From Sialis fuliginosa (lineage: Eukaryota > Arthropoda > Insecta > Megaloptera > Sialidae), in the NCBI GenBank assembly GCA_961205875.1, contig OY540810.1, forward strand, positions 19,282,001 through 19,346,000: a stretch of 64,000 nt of DNA, given 5' to 3'. The notes below the pieces were generated by a model. That model searched no databases and was not told the DNA's origin. It worked only from the letters and a program-made list of their open reading frames with translations. Within the stretch, counting starts at the first letter, position 1. Each line of letters begins with the position of its first letter. The translations under genes and the position numbers were made by a program. This document shows positions 35,398 through 45,563 of this stretch, one piece after another.

Positions 35398-37912
35398 GTG
35401 CCCGATTTCTGCAAATTACACGGTATCTATGCGATACCGGTAGCGGTACCACCCCATTTATCATAGTGACCAACGAAGCCGAATAGACAGATTTCTCCAG
35501 CTGTTTGACAATTACATTATTCTATGTTTACCTCAGTTGGTACTAACTGTTTTCTAGTTATTTTTAAGTATATTTCCAACTTCGGGGTTGGACACACGTT
35601 TGAAAAATTTAAAAAGTGACAGATTGCTTTATTATATTCAAGTGTTTATGAAATATTATATTTTAAATACATACATATATATGATAAAACACAAAAAGTA
35701 TAACAATAATTAAATATTTACAAGAAAGGAATAAAAAAAGGCAATAAAAATTGAAAATGTTTCTTATTTCACATGATTATTTTAATTAAGAAGGCATCAT
35801 TGGGCATCATTGCAAACAAAAAACTGACTTCAATTCTTTACATGCAAAAAAAGGTGAAAACTTATGAGAAAAATTGAACAAACTACAATACAATGTAAGT
35901 ATTAATAAAAAATACATCAATTCATATTTCTTTATAATAAAAACTATTTAATTTATTTTAGATTGAAACGTATGCTGGTCAAGTAGTATTTGAAATAAAC
36001 TGAAAATTGATGATAAAATCAGAAAATGCCTTCAAACTGTGATTTGTACTGGACAATAATCCATTTGACTAAAGTACTATAAAATATGGCAATGGTAAAA
36101 ATTTTCACTGATCCATACATACAAATTTTTCTCAATTCATAGATTACAGAGTACACAAACGAACTCATTCTATATACTTATTCGGTATTTTTTGTTTAAA
36201 TAAATTATTTTAAAACAGTTCATTGTAAGATTGAGTTAAATTTCTTCTCTAAAATAACTACTTTTGCCACCAAAGTTTCGGGGGAGCAGAGATCGTCTTA
36301 ACCAAGAATAATTTACATGTGCCACCCACGTTATACAGTCAACTTTTTCAATAAAAACAGTGATATTTTGGAAAATTTTAAATAAATTAATGTCATTCAT
36401 TGTTCATATTTAACATAAAAATAAATAAAATTCAGTAAAATTAGTTTCGGGAACATTGCTTCTGGAAAAATTCTAAACAAAATCAAATACATTATTAAAA
36501 TTAATCTTTTATTTTTTCAGATATTACATCTACCTACTGATAATACACAAATAATTAAAGCAATACAACAGCATCATCAATATACTGTTTTGTTATTACG
36601 GTAACAGCTTTATTCAACGGTAGCTCCTAAAAAACACACACAAGACATTAGCAATAACATAATACATACAAAACAGTTGAATTATTATTATTGTTTATAA
36701 TATTAATATGTAAATCTCAATAAAATATATAAAATTATAATCTGTAACATATGTTAATTATATAATTTAATTTAGTTAAGCCTCGTTTACATTAGGATAC
36801 TTGTATCGTGATACTTATGTCTAATATCTGACACTAAATTGCATATACTGTTTACATCTAAAATAATTGTGACATAAATTATATTCGGCATTTGATTTAT
36901 TCCACATTCAGTCGGTGTCATGAAATTGAAAAAGAAATGATTTTAATTCTTTAACATTCTTTACATCAACGTATATAAATGTATCGAGAGAAATATCAGC
37001 AAGTGAATATATAAGTGTCAGACACATATTCTATAGAGTTTACATTGGTCAAAATAAATGTCGGATATAAATCGCATGTAATAAATGTCAGATGTAAACG
37101 ATGCTTTAAATATATATATATTTTTTTTAAATAAATCTTATTAACTATGTTGCATTTATTTTAATACATTGTCATAAATATATTCATAAATAAGACAGCT
37201 TCTTACCTTCAAATAATAACTTGTTCGGTTCTGATTTAAAAAATTTTCGGCATGAATTATCATAAATTTATTTCAGATTAATTGAAAACTGCTGTTTCTT
37301 TTTTAACGTAGTTTGTACTTTAATTATCACTGAAGGAACTCTTCGACAGTTGACGATGATTTCATTCTTTTTCCTATTAAAATAAAATTATACATATTTA
37401 TATTATAATATTTTAAGCATGCATAAGTAATATGTTTATTTAATTGAAATAATGGCATTTGAAACTTACCCTTTCAAAAAATCATTTTAATGTACAACAG
37501 GGCACGGGATCGTTTTCAATTTACTTCAAAATCAAAAAAATCTCTACTATGTAGAAATCTTTGTAAACTGACATAAGAACATCTGTAAGCAGCCATATTT
37601 TATTTCGTAATATGATGATAAATAAGCATTATGCGCATGCGTCAAAGGCTATCGGCCAGATATCGGGTGGAATAGGTGCTGTTAGCGGTACCTGCCGTCC
37701 TGGCGATAACTTGTGTTTATTTGAGTCGTTTTTCGCTTCTAAACTAGCCTATCATGAAAAAACGGGTGGTATCACTGGTTGATGACAGAACTTTTGCAAC
37801 TTTTAGTTGAGATAACTGAGCCAGTACCGTTCATAAAATGCATTTTTCTACTTAACGGATGTGATACCAGCTGACAAACTGATAAAGTGCACAGAAGAAA
37901 TCGGGCATTGGC
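35398..37912. mobile_element. Possible 2.5-kb degraded element with GCCCGATTTCT ends
   Basis: TGTGCCCGATTTCTGC near 35398 is mirrored by GAAGAAATCGGGCATT near 37897-37912, and both flanks hold GC-richer DNA including GCGATACCGGTAGCGG and GGCGATAACTTG. The interior has no transposase frame and includes the smaller TIR element at 36777-37108. The long span makes the pairing tentative. Confidence 0.3.
36777..37108. mobile_element. TIR element with AAGCnTCGTTTACAT ends
   Basis: TAAGCCTCGTTTACAT on the left is mirrored by ATGTAAACGATGCTTTA on the right, 332 bp in all. The interior repeats the words GTCTAATATCTGACA, GTCAGACACATA and ATGTCGGATATAA around both sides. It is a MITE without coding capacity. 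Confidence 0.65.
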
Positions 37913-37952
37913 TTTTCAACGGTTCATATTTTAAAGTAAAATCATTGGTAAT

Positions 37953-38305
37953 GTTCACAACTGACCAAAAACAGTGAACAAGCTTTGATTGGTTGATTCA
38001 TGGAATTTCTGGTGGAATGTACCAGAAATTAAAAGAATGTAATTTTTTAAGCGTGTAAGGAAGTGAGAAAGAAGTAACCAGAAAAAGATAGAAACTAGTG
38101 TTCTGGCAGAAACGGTCAACATGTAGTGAACATAAAAGTTTTTTGGTTAGCCTGGTCACTAGTTTCTATCTCTTTCTAGTTACTTCTTTCTCACTTCCTT
38201 CACGCTTAAAAAATTACATTCTTTTAATTTCTGGTACATTCCACCAGAAATTCCTTGAATCAACCAATCAAAGCTCGTTGTTTCGTTTTTTGGTCAGACG
38301 TGAAC
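37953..38305. repeat. Foldback element with about 145-bp arms
   Basis: GTTCACAACTGACCAAAAAAC-like left sequence pairs with GGTCAGACGTGAAC on the right. Inner blocks are GATAGAAACTAGTG / CACTAGTTTCTATC, AAGGAAGTGAGAAAGAAGTAAC / GTTACTTCTTTCTCACTTCCTT (with interruptions), and TTTCTGGTGGAATGTACCAG / CTGGTACATTCCACCAGAAA. Arms have few mismatches, so it is fairly young. The 80-codon frame at 38098-38340 is an artefact of the arm. Confidence 0.8.
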
Positions 38306-38309
38306 GCTC

Positions 38310-39215
38310 CCATTGTATATATATATATATATTTCTTTAAACAGAACCATGTCTTCTTCCATACACCTCCACCAACCTCAGACAGATGGCAACCGTAACA
38401 AATGAATGTTGATTTAAAAAAAAACAACAACAAAACAAGCCTAACAACTTTGCCGTCCTTTGTTCTAGTCGGGCAAATAAAACGATTCGATCATAATTCT
38501 CAGAAACTTTTATACAAATAATTACGCTTCCATATAATTCTCCAATCAACTCGATTTATTTAAAATAGCAAATACTGCATTTGATGTGTCCGAAGATGAT
38601 GAAAGATTTGTTATTAAATGCATGTATGTATATGTTTGATAATATTTTGTACGTATGACGCATTATGACAATAGATGTACATATATGTATGTACTGTTAT
38701 TGGAAGATATATTTAAATATGCATATATGATTCTGATTAATATAATGTCAAAATGATTGACTACTCGTTAAATTTATATTTTCCAATTTGCTTGTTTAAA
38801 ATTGTTTATGGATAAAACCACTGTTAAATTTTCATTAATTAGTTTATACCTACAATACTTATACGAGTATATTACCTACTACATAGTTGTTATTTGTCAT
38901 CTGATGCATTCTTATTAATACAAAAATTATTTTTGGTAATAATTAGTTAATAAACATTAATTAGTGTTTGTAGTTTTTATAATACAAAGTGTTTCTACAT
39001 TAACTTTTACTTTCAAAATTACAGATTTCAATGTCTTGTTAACAATTTTTGATTAATGATATTTATTTATGCCCTCATTTTTTTATAATATCATTAATTT
39101 CCATTGCCATAAAAACGTTGGGAGTGACATGTAAAATTTAATTATGTTTCTAATTGTAATAATAATAATAAATACTGTTTCTTCTTTGCAATTTAAAATA
39201 CTCCTGAATATGTTT
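38310..39215. other. Gene-free AT-rich stretch
   Basis: An AT dinucleotide repeat lies at 38316-38331. No exon is supported; the minus-strand frame at 38337-38549 lacks splice context. Confidence 0.45.
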
Positions 39216-39218
39216 AGA

Positions 39219-39295
39219 CCAGTGATCTTCAAACTGTGTTCCATGGAACCCGGGGTTCCGCGATACTTCTCTGAGGGTTCCGCGAATCAAAATAG
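39219..39295. repeat. hAT-like terminus
   Basis: CCAGTGATCTTCAAACTGTG followed by GTTCCATGGAACCC and GGGTTCCGCGA resembles the CAGTGGTTCTCAAACTGTG ends of hAT-type elements. The second end is not found. Confidence 0.4.
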
Positions 39296-39556
39296 CAAAG
39301 ACATGATTAATTTACAATTAATATCAAAATAAGTAAAAGTATACATTGTCAAATCAATCGATATTGATATTTAGTATTTACTATAAAAAATTTAATGATT
39401 GTAATTAGATTATTAATAAATATTGTTCCTACAACTCTTAAGTAAACAAATTTTGAGCTATAACGAAATAAATAATATTACTAAACAATTAACTAACCAA
39501 CTGTATTGCCAAGCCTGTTTTTTTTAATATTGACTAATGGCTACCAATTCATCTTA

Positions 39557-39887
39557 TGTCCGAGATATTATAAAGGAGCTCGCAAAATTTGCTAGCTTGC
39601 AAGCACTCTCAATTAAATGAATTCTGTAATAGTATCTATCGATTAGCTATGGAATTTAGAGCAGTGATACTTCAACAAATTGTAACACAGTTGGCGATGT
39701 TGACCGTACAAAATAATTTTCATAATATCACCACTGTTTTGATACCGTTGGTGTTTACCTATAACGCGTGTGCGAAACTTGTCAAAGTCTTCAACAAACT
39801 CCACGAGAACTGTCATATAAGTTTGATACCTCATTTGAGAGTGCTTGCAAGCTAACAAATTTGCGAGCTCCTTTATAATACCGGACA
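39557..39887. mobile_element. MITE family 1 copy
   Basis: It begins TGTCCGAGATATTATAAAGG and ends CCTTTATAATACCGGACA, flanked by TTA at 39554-39556 and 39888-39890. Inside, GCGAAACTTGTCAAAGTC and TAAGTTTGATACC match the other copies. The left flank TTCATCTTA is shared with the copy at 53401. Confidence 0.85.
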
Positions 39888-40224
39888 TTAAAGTTAAAGA
39901 ACTATTAAAAAACACTGATCAAGTTAAAAGTAAGTTAACGCTTTCAATAATAGGTAATACAACATTCCCTATCTTTATGATAACATAGCTACAAGAAAAT
40001 AATAAAACTGCTATTTTCAAAACGTTAGAAAAGAGATATTTCGTTTTTTCTCTTTTTAAAGAAAACAATTATTTGTTGTTTTTTGGAAAAAAAACAGTTA
40101 TTTTCTTTATATGTGTATACGAATCACCAAATATAAATTCTTAAGTAAAACATTTTTGCAATTAATTTATTCATGCAAAACCTGTAGAATGTAACCCTTT
40201 CACTTAAAATAAACATTGAGTGTA

Positions 40225-40465
40225 TTCGGTTACAGCGTGCGTGGGCTCGCGCACTCTACTGAAGAAGTAGAGTGTGGGGACCCACCGCGAGATAAATAAA
40301 CAACTCACGAAACCTGCGCGGTTTTTAGGGATGACATAAGCGCGTGAAACCCTCCACTTCTGTCAGTGATGTCATTGGATCGTGTGTCCAAAAAAACATC
40401 GCGGTCGCTCTGCGGCGCGTGGCTGTCTCGCAGAGAATAAGGTCGCTAACACACTGTGTTTGTGT
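40225..40465. other. GC-rich island
   Basis: A CpG-rich segment in AT-rich DNA containing GCGTGCGTGGGCTCGCGC, a hairpin CACTCTAC-TGAAGAA-GTAGAGTG, and CGGTCGCTCTGCGGCGCG. A 63-codon + frame starts at 40344 but has no recognisable domain. It could be a promoter, a 5' exon or the end of a mobile element. Confidence 0.3.
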
Positions 40466-40469
40466 AGTT

Positions 40470-41940
40470 TCTTTTTATAAAGTCAAAATATACATACAAA
40501 CTTGTCAAAAATGTATTTTATTTTTTCTTATTTAGCGCTCATATTATGTTTTATTTATTTTTTATCTAAACGTTCTATTCGTATAATGTGCGTATGCAAA
40601 GCTGTGCAAGTACATGTAGGGTGCTTGAGTAATTTTACTAGTAGTTAATAACTTATAAAATGAAAATAATTTAATAAGAAATTTCGAAATGAGCATATGT
40701 TACTCTGATTTGGGACAATATAGATATTTTTAGAGATGTAAGTTCGCTTATTATTTTGTGAGAAAACACTACAAATCCGATATTGACTTATGATGAAAAT
40801 AGGGAGGTTTCTTAGTAAAAACTTTAAAAGGGCACAGAACAATGAGTGAATTGTAGAAATAATCTAATGGTTGATTACTTGTAAAGGTTTTTGAACTGCT
40901 ATATAGTATACATTTTTCCACATTAGTCAGTTTTTATTTTTTCAAAAAGGTCCAAAAAATTACTTCTGGAAGTCGCCCAATGTAAAGATTTCAGTTACGT
41001 ACTCCCTATGATGCCTGGAACAAGTTTACAAAAAAATTCTCCTTTCTTTCAATTCCTTATTCACAAACAATCTCACTAGAATAACTCATCTATTCCTTTT
41101 TTGCAACAAAACTCTCGATACTTTTCAAATATTAAATTCAATCCACTTAAAATGTGCATTTTACCTAAATATGAATTATTAAATTAAAAAGATATTGTTT
41201 TTATTGAAAAATTAAAAAAAAAACTATTATTACACGTAATATTTATTTCAAGAGGTACATCTTTTTTTAGTTAGCAAATTAATACATATTTCGGCTAATT
41301 TTATAACATTTATTTTCTTTTTGTGAAAAAGTGATACAGTGAATATGCAAAATATTTTTTTTAAAGTAATATGTGTTGCCTATGAATTAATATTACAATA
41401 CAATGTATTTATTTTTTTATATGTCTAATTGTTTCCTATTTTATTTTATCATTTTTTTCATGAATTATGAATCAATTTTTATGTGTCATAATATAGCAGG
41501 TTCTTTCTTCAAAAATACTAATTAATAAGTGATGAATCAATTTTAAATTAACATTTTTTTAATTATTCAATTAATTATAAAAATAATATAAGAGAATAAC
41601 AAAATCTTGGAAAATTCGATTTATTATTACTAAGAATTTTATATACGTATAATGTCATATTCCTATACATATCTTGTAAAATCACAACTCAATAATGTGG
41701 TATTCTATATCTATAATCATTTATAAATGATATTTCAAAAACATGGTATATACTTCAAGTAAAAGTGTTTTTTTTCAAGTACTTTATAATCGTAAAAGAT
41801 TTCAGGTATCGTCGAGCTTCTTAACATCAAATGCATCTTTAAATTTTAAATATAGATTTATTTTTATATATAACTGTCGTTATGCCTTTTGATTTGTTGA
41901 TCCAATTCAGTAAAAAAAAATATAATTTAAATCGTTATAT
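40470..41940. other. Gene-free AT-rich stretch
   Basis: No exon or clear repeat seen. Confidence 0.45.
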
Positions 41941-41946
41941 ATACAT

Positions 41947-42548
41947 TAGGGTTTTTTTTCGGTCCCATTGGCCTATGTTTTAGCTTTGGATCAAAAGTTA
42001 ATTGTCCCAAAATTTCGTAGGTCATTTGTGAACGACGCAAACCGAGTCTTTTTCCCATTTGATTAACATAGGAAAATTACTTATTTACTTACGCGTGAAT
42101 ATCTCTGAGAAATTTTTTTTTTGAAAATTTCTCAAAGTAATATTTTGTAGAGAATTAAGTGCTCAATTCATAAATCCAATAAATTTTAAGATATGTTTGT
42201 TTAAAAATTATCATAAAAACTTTTTTTACTTTTTATGATAATGTTTAAACGAACATAAAATATCCTTAAAAATACTGGATCTATGAATTGAGCACTTGGA
42301 ACCTTTTTGGTAAGAAATTTAATTCTCTATAATGTACTGCTGTGAGAAATTAAAATAATTAAATTTTTCAACGAGATATTCACGCATAAGTAAAAAAGTA
42401 ATTTTTCCCATGTTAATCAAATGGGAAAAAAGACTCGGTTTTTTGTGCCATTCACAGGTTTGATATATGAGTCTGAAATTTTGGAACAATTAACTTTTGA
42501 TATAAAACTAAAACAGGCCAATGGGACCGAAAAAAAAACAACACCCTA
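41947..42548. mobile_element. Long-armed foldback element, 8-bp target duplication, copy 2
   Basis: It begins TAGGGTTTTTTTTCGG and ends AACAACACCCTA, flanked by ATATACAT at 41939-41946 and 42549-42556, an exact 8-bp duplication. Arms and interior match the copy at 17738-18374 (CCTATGTTTTAGCTTTGG, AGAATTAAGTGCTCAATTC, TCACGCATAAGTAAAAAAG). Different target duplications in the two copies prove independent insertions. Confidence 0.88.
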
Positions 42549-42559
42549 ATATACATAGA

Positions 42560-43190
42560 TTAGATAGATAAGACGAATAAAAAGATTTGTCTATGGTTGC
42601 TCTTACATGGATTCTTATCAAATATCTTTTTATTATTGAAAACTGAATAAATTAATATTATCGTAAAATATAATTTATTTATTTTATTGATATCGACAGC
42701 TTTATCGACATCACTTCCAAATTATGATGTCCGTTAAATATAAATATAATTTATACTTCGTTAATAAAATATAAATTAATTTACTAACTTTCATTTAACC
42801 AATAGTTTCTAATTAATTAATATTTTTTAACAGCACATATTCTTATATGTATAGCATCTATTAAATGGAGTACGCATGAATCAATAAAAGCTGATCTTAA
42901 TTGCGATATAAATTAATACTCATATGTTTATCCTAGTTTTGACAATGCTGATTGTGTAATTAAAAAATAGGATTATTGTTTGCCATGAAATGTAGAATAT
43001 CAGTCCCAGATATGAAACTTTTGTTTTCCTTTATCATGTAGAGAGTATTACTTCATGTTCAATTCATTTTCTTTTAAAATATCGATTGTTTGTTGAAAGA
43101 AAAATTGATAACATTGAATATAATCAATCTGCCTGTTTTGTGCGTATACATTCCAACATTTTATTTATGTAGAATGTTAACAAAAATAAT
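42560..43190. other. Gene-free AT-rich stretch
   Basis: Nothing supported. Confidence 0.45.
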
Positions 43191-43396
43191 TTACAATTGA
43201 TACGTTACTCGCGTATACCTTATTTCGTATTTCGTGCAAAGTGCATTTTTGTACATGTCTCGACAAAGGACGGGATCGCCCGAGCTGTTTGTCGGATGCC
43301 GCCAAGGTGATGAATCCACCCTTGCCGGTGGAACCCGAACGGTGCACGCGCTGAATAGGTACCCCCCACCTTCAACCAACCACACTCAGAAACGGG

Positions 43397-43432
43397 TATA
43401 TAAGACGGAAATAATTCTGTAGAAATCAGTCT
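43397..43432 (+). promoter_or_regulatory. LTR TATA box and initiator
   Basis: GGGTATATAAGACGG supplies a TATA box, and TCAGTC about 32 bp from its start supplies an initiator matching the arthropod consensus. The same pair is at 45763-45798 in the other LTR. Transcription start here would set the R region of the element. Confidence 0.65.
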
Positions 43433-43460
43433 CCTTCGGGAGGACTCAACTGACGATCAT

Positions 43461-43718
43461 TAGCCACTACGTGGCGCCCTTGCTGCGAACGCCCCAGTAC
43501 TGCTGTCTTACTGCACATTGTGGTCGTTACCAGCGCTGTTGATATTTAGCCACTACGTGGCGCCCTTGCTGCTAACGCCCCAGTACTGCTGTCTTACTGC
43601 ACATTGTGGTCGTTACCAGCGCTGTTGATATTTAGCCACTACGTGGCGCCCTTGCTGCTAACGCCCCAGTACTGCTGTCTTTACTGCACATTGTGGTCGT
43701 TACCAGTCACTGTGATAT
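43461..43718 (+). repeat. 86-bp tandem repeat array, 3 units (5' LTR)
   Basis: Units begin TAGCCACTACGTGGCGCCC and recur every 86 bp. The first unit has GCTGCGAACGCC where others have GCTGCTAACGCC; the last has a T insertion (GTCTTTACTGC) and a different end. Each unit contains the palindrome CCACTACGTGG. Confidence 0.92.
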
Positions 43719-44159
43719 CCATAAAACTTTCCTGGTGGGTTTCCGACACCAGGCTACGCCGCTCACGGAAGTCACCACCAGGTCAGCTCCTGCCGTCTCC
43801 TACGACGCCCGCATCGCCGCCCTCGGACGCTATCTCCAGGTCTGCCCTCGGACATCGCCTCCAGGCCCGCCTTCGAACGTCGCGTCCTGACCCGCTCACC
43901 ACGCCGACGCCCCCGCCGTCGCGCACGCCGCCCTGGCTTTCGCGGTCACCACTCCTGTGACCCCTCTACGCGACGCCCCGCTGTCGCCATCTCAACCGCA
44001 TCCCGGACGCTGACAACCCCGTATACTATACTAAACTATACAATAACTTAACAAACATTATTGTAATTTCACATTGTTATTGTTCTAAATAAAATAAGAA
44101 TAAAAACCTCATCTGTCTCTCTCTCACAACATACCCAACCGAACCCGAATCGTATCAAA

Positions 44160-44177
44160 TGTCGCCCGAACGTGGGG
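44160..44177 (+). other. Primer-binding-site candidate
   Basis: TGTCGCCCGAACGTGGGG lies 2 nt after the 5' LTR. Its TGnCGCCCGAACGTGGGG form resembles tRNA-complementary primer sites of LTR retroelements. The priming tRNA has not been determined. Confidence 0.7.
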
Positions 44178-44217
44178 CTCATAGAATTCAAGAGAGAATT
44201 TGACTAACGACCCTAAG

Positions 44218-45495
44218 ATGCCGAGAAGAAAAGAGAGAGACAGCAATCATTCACCACTTCTGGGAGTGGACATCAATACCCAGTGGCGCCCAACATCCAA
44301 CACAAACGTTTCGATTGAATCACAACAAATTCAATTGTTACTTACAAAATTGCTCGCCCAATCAAATTTGGCCCCGCCTGAGTTCTATGGACACGCCTCC
44401 GAAGATCCCGCTGAATACCTTCGGCAGTGCGAACAACATTTCAAGGACTTAGGGATACCAGAACGACAATGGGTGCAGCAAACCACAACGCAATTCCAAT
44501 CTGACGCCGCCGTCTGGTGGAAGCCATATCAGACGCTCAACATTAGCTGGTCCGATTTTTGCAAATATTTCACCAGAAGATTCGCCAGCCAAGCAGTAAT
44601 CACGCAATTACTCGCGCAACTCTACGGCTACAAACAGAAACCAGAAGAGCCCGTTGACGTCTTCATTCTGGAGAAAATAAAATTATTTCGACGCCTACAA
44701 CCTGAAAAATCATCAGACGAAATAATTCCATTGATAATTGAGCTTATCAATCCGGCCATCCGACCTTACCTGCGATACCCTCAACCACAAACATTTGAGG
44801 AAATCGCCAAACTCGCTGTAAGTATCGAGCGTGATTTCAAGGAGATGAAACAAGAAAATCTGTCAGTAGTACCTTCGAGGAAGACGTCCAGGTCACTACC
44901 ACAAGACTGTTCGGTCCACAAATCACGACTCAAACAGTCACATACGCAAATTAATACCAGACAAGAAACTGCAAACACAAAGAAACCACAAGACGATAAC
45001 ACGCCAAGCACCGGTCAAGCTACAAATCAAAATTCAACACCGTTTCTATATCAAATGCAGAAGATCGAGCACGCGCCCTGCGTCACGATGAAGCCAGCCG
45101 TGCCATCATCATCGTTCCAAGCGAGGAACGAACCAGTGACCTTGCCGACTTCAGCATCTTACAAGACATCAAGAAACGAGGACAGCGCCTGTCACCACAC
45201 AGACATGCAGAAGATCGAACACGCGCCCTGCGTTACGATGAAGCCAGCCGCGCCATCATCGTCGTGCCAAGCGAGGTACGAACCAGGGACACAATCGACT
45301 CTGGCATCTCCAACGATAGCAAAGAACAAGTATAGTCAAAATACGCAAAATATTTTGACGATCACTGATGCATATGACGATTTCAAACCAAACGTGATCC
45401 CGAATTCGCAAGATCCAAAGAAGGCTGAAGACACGACAATGGTGCATCGATCTCATCCCCCTTGGACATCAGGGCAAACCCTCGGAGGCATCTAA
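44218..45495 (+). CDS. gag: Gag-like polyprotein of the LTR element
   Basis: The product should be the structural protein that assembles particles for reverse transcription. The first ATG is at 44218, giving 425 residues; the open frame extends upstream to about 44200 with a non-ATG codon. Residues about 50-125 hold the retrotransposon-gag core signature: LAPPEFYGHASEDPAEYL, then AAVWW at 98-101, WSDF at 111-114 and FTRRFAS near 118-124. The C-terminal third is polar and contains a duplicated 50-residue segment starting MQKIEHAPCVTMKPA at residues 280 and 330. I see no CCHC zinc knuckle and no protease motif after it. The frame ends at a stop just before the polypurine tract, so the protein is complete in this element. 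Ty3/Gypsy affinity is inferred from the core motif. Confidence 0.88.
   Translation: MPRRKERDSNHSPLLGVDINTQWRPTSNTNVSIESQQIQLLLTKLLAQSNLAPPEFYGHASEDPAEYLRQCEQHFKDLGIPERQWVQQTTTQFQSDAAVWWKPYQTLNISWSDFCKYFTRRFASQAVITQLLAQLYGYKQKPEEPVDVFILEKIKLFRRLQPEKSSDEIIPLIIELINPAIRPYLRYPQPQTFEEIAKLAVSIERDFKEMKQENLSVVPSRKTSRSLPQDCSVHKSRLKQSHTQINTRQETANTKKPQDDNTPSTGQATNQNSTPFLYQMQKIEHAPCVTMKPAVPSSSFQARNEPVTLPTSASYKTSRNEDSACHHTDMQKIEHAPCVTMKPAAPSSSCQARYEPGTQSTLASPTIAKNKYSQNTQNILTITDAYDDFKPNVIPNSQDPKKAEDTTMVHRSHPPWTSGQTLGGI
45055..45354 (+). repeat. 150-bp in-frame duplication inside gag
   Basis: Two copies at 45055-45204 and 45205-45354 share ATGCAGAAGATCGA, CACGCGCCCTGCGT and ACGATGAAGCCAGCC, with substitutions between them. 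The period is a multiple of three, so the frame is kept. The second half of each copy has diverged strongly. Confidence 0.85.
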
Positions 45496-45550
45496 AACAT
45501 GCAGCCACCAATCAAAATCCTTTTCGCGAGACCGTACAAAAACGCAAACA

Positions 45551-45562
45551 CACCGGGGAGGA
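45551..45562 (+). other. Polypurine tract
   Basis: CACCGGGGAGGA lies directly before the 3' LTR and is the expected position and composition for plus-strand priming. Confidence 0.7.
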
Positions 45563-45563
45563 T

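Larger units (their letters stand above)
43198..44157 (+). repeat. 5' LTR (960 bp)
   Basis: TG...CA ends. Within it, TATATAA (43397-43403) is followed 32 bp downstream by TCAGTC, an arthropod initiator-like start site with A at about 43429. A UUCG-loop hairpin (CTCC-TTCG-GGAG) follows at 43432-43443. Three 86-bp direct repeats begin at 43461, 43547 and 43633. Poly(A) signals AATAAA occur at 44088 and 44099. The 118-codon frame in the GC-rich part (43604-43960) recurs in the other LTR only because the LTR is duplicated. Confidence 0.9.

Noticed and set aside
35398..37912. A full-length DNA transposon with a transposase
   Set aside because: Only short terminal words match and no transposase frame is present; listed as tentative element only.
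38098..38340. 80-codon frame on the + strand
   Set aside because: It is the right arm of a foldback element; the left arm gives a matching reading on the other strand.
44781..45456. Minus-strand frames inside gag
   Set aside because: Shadows of the gag frame.
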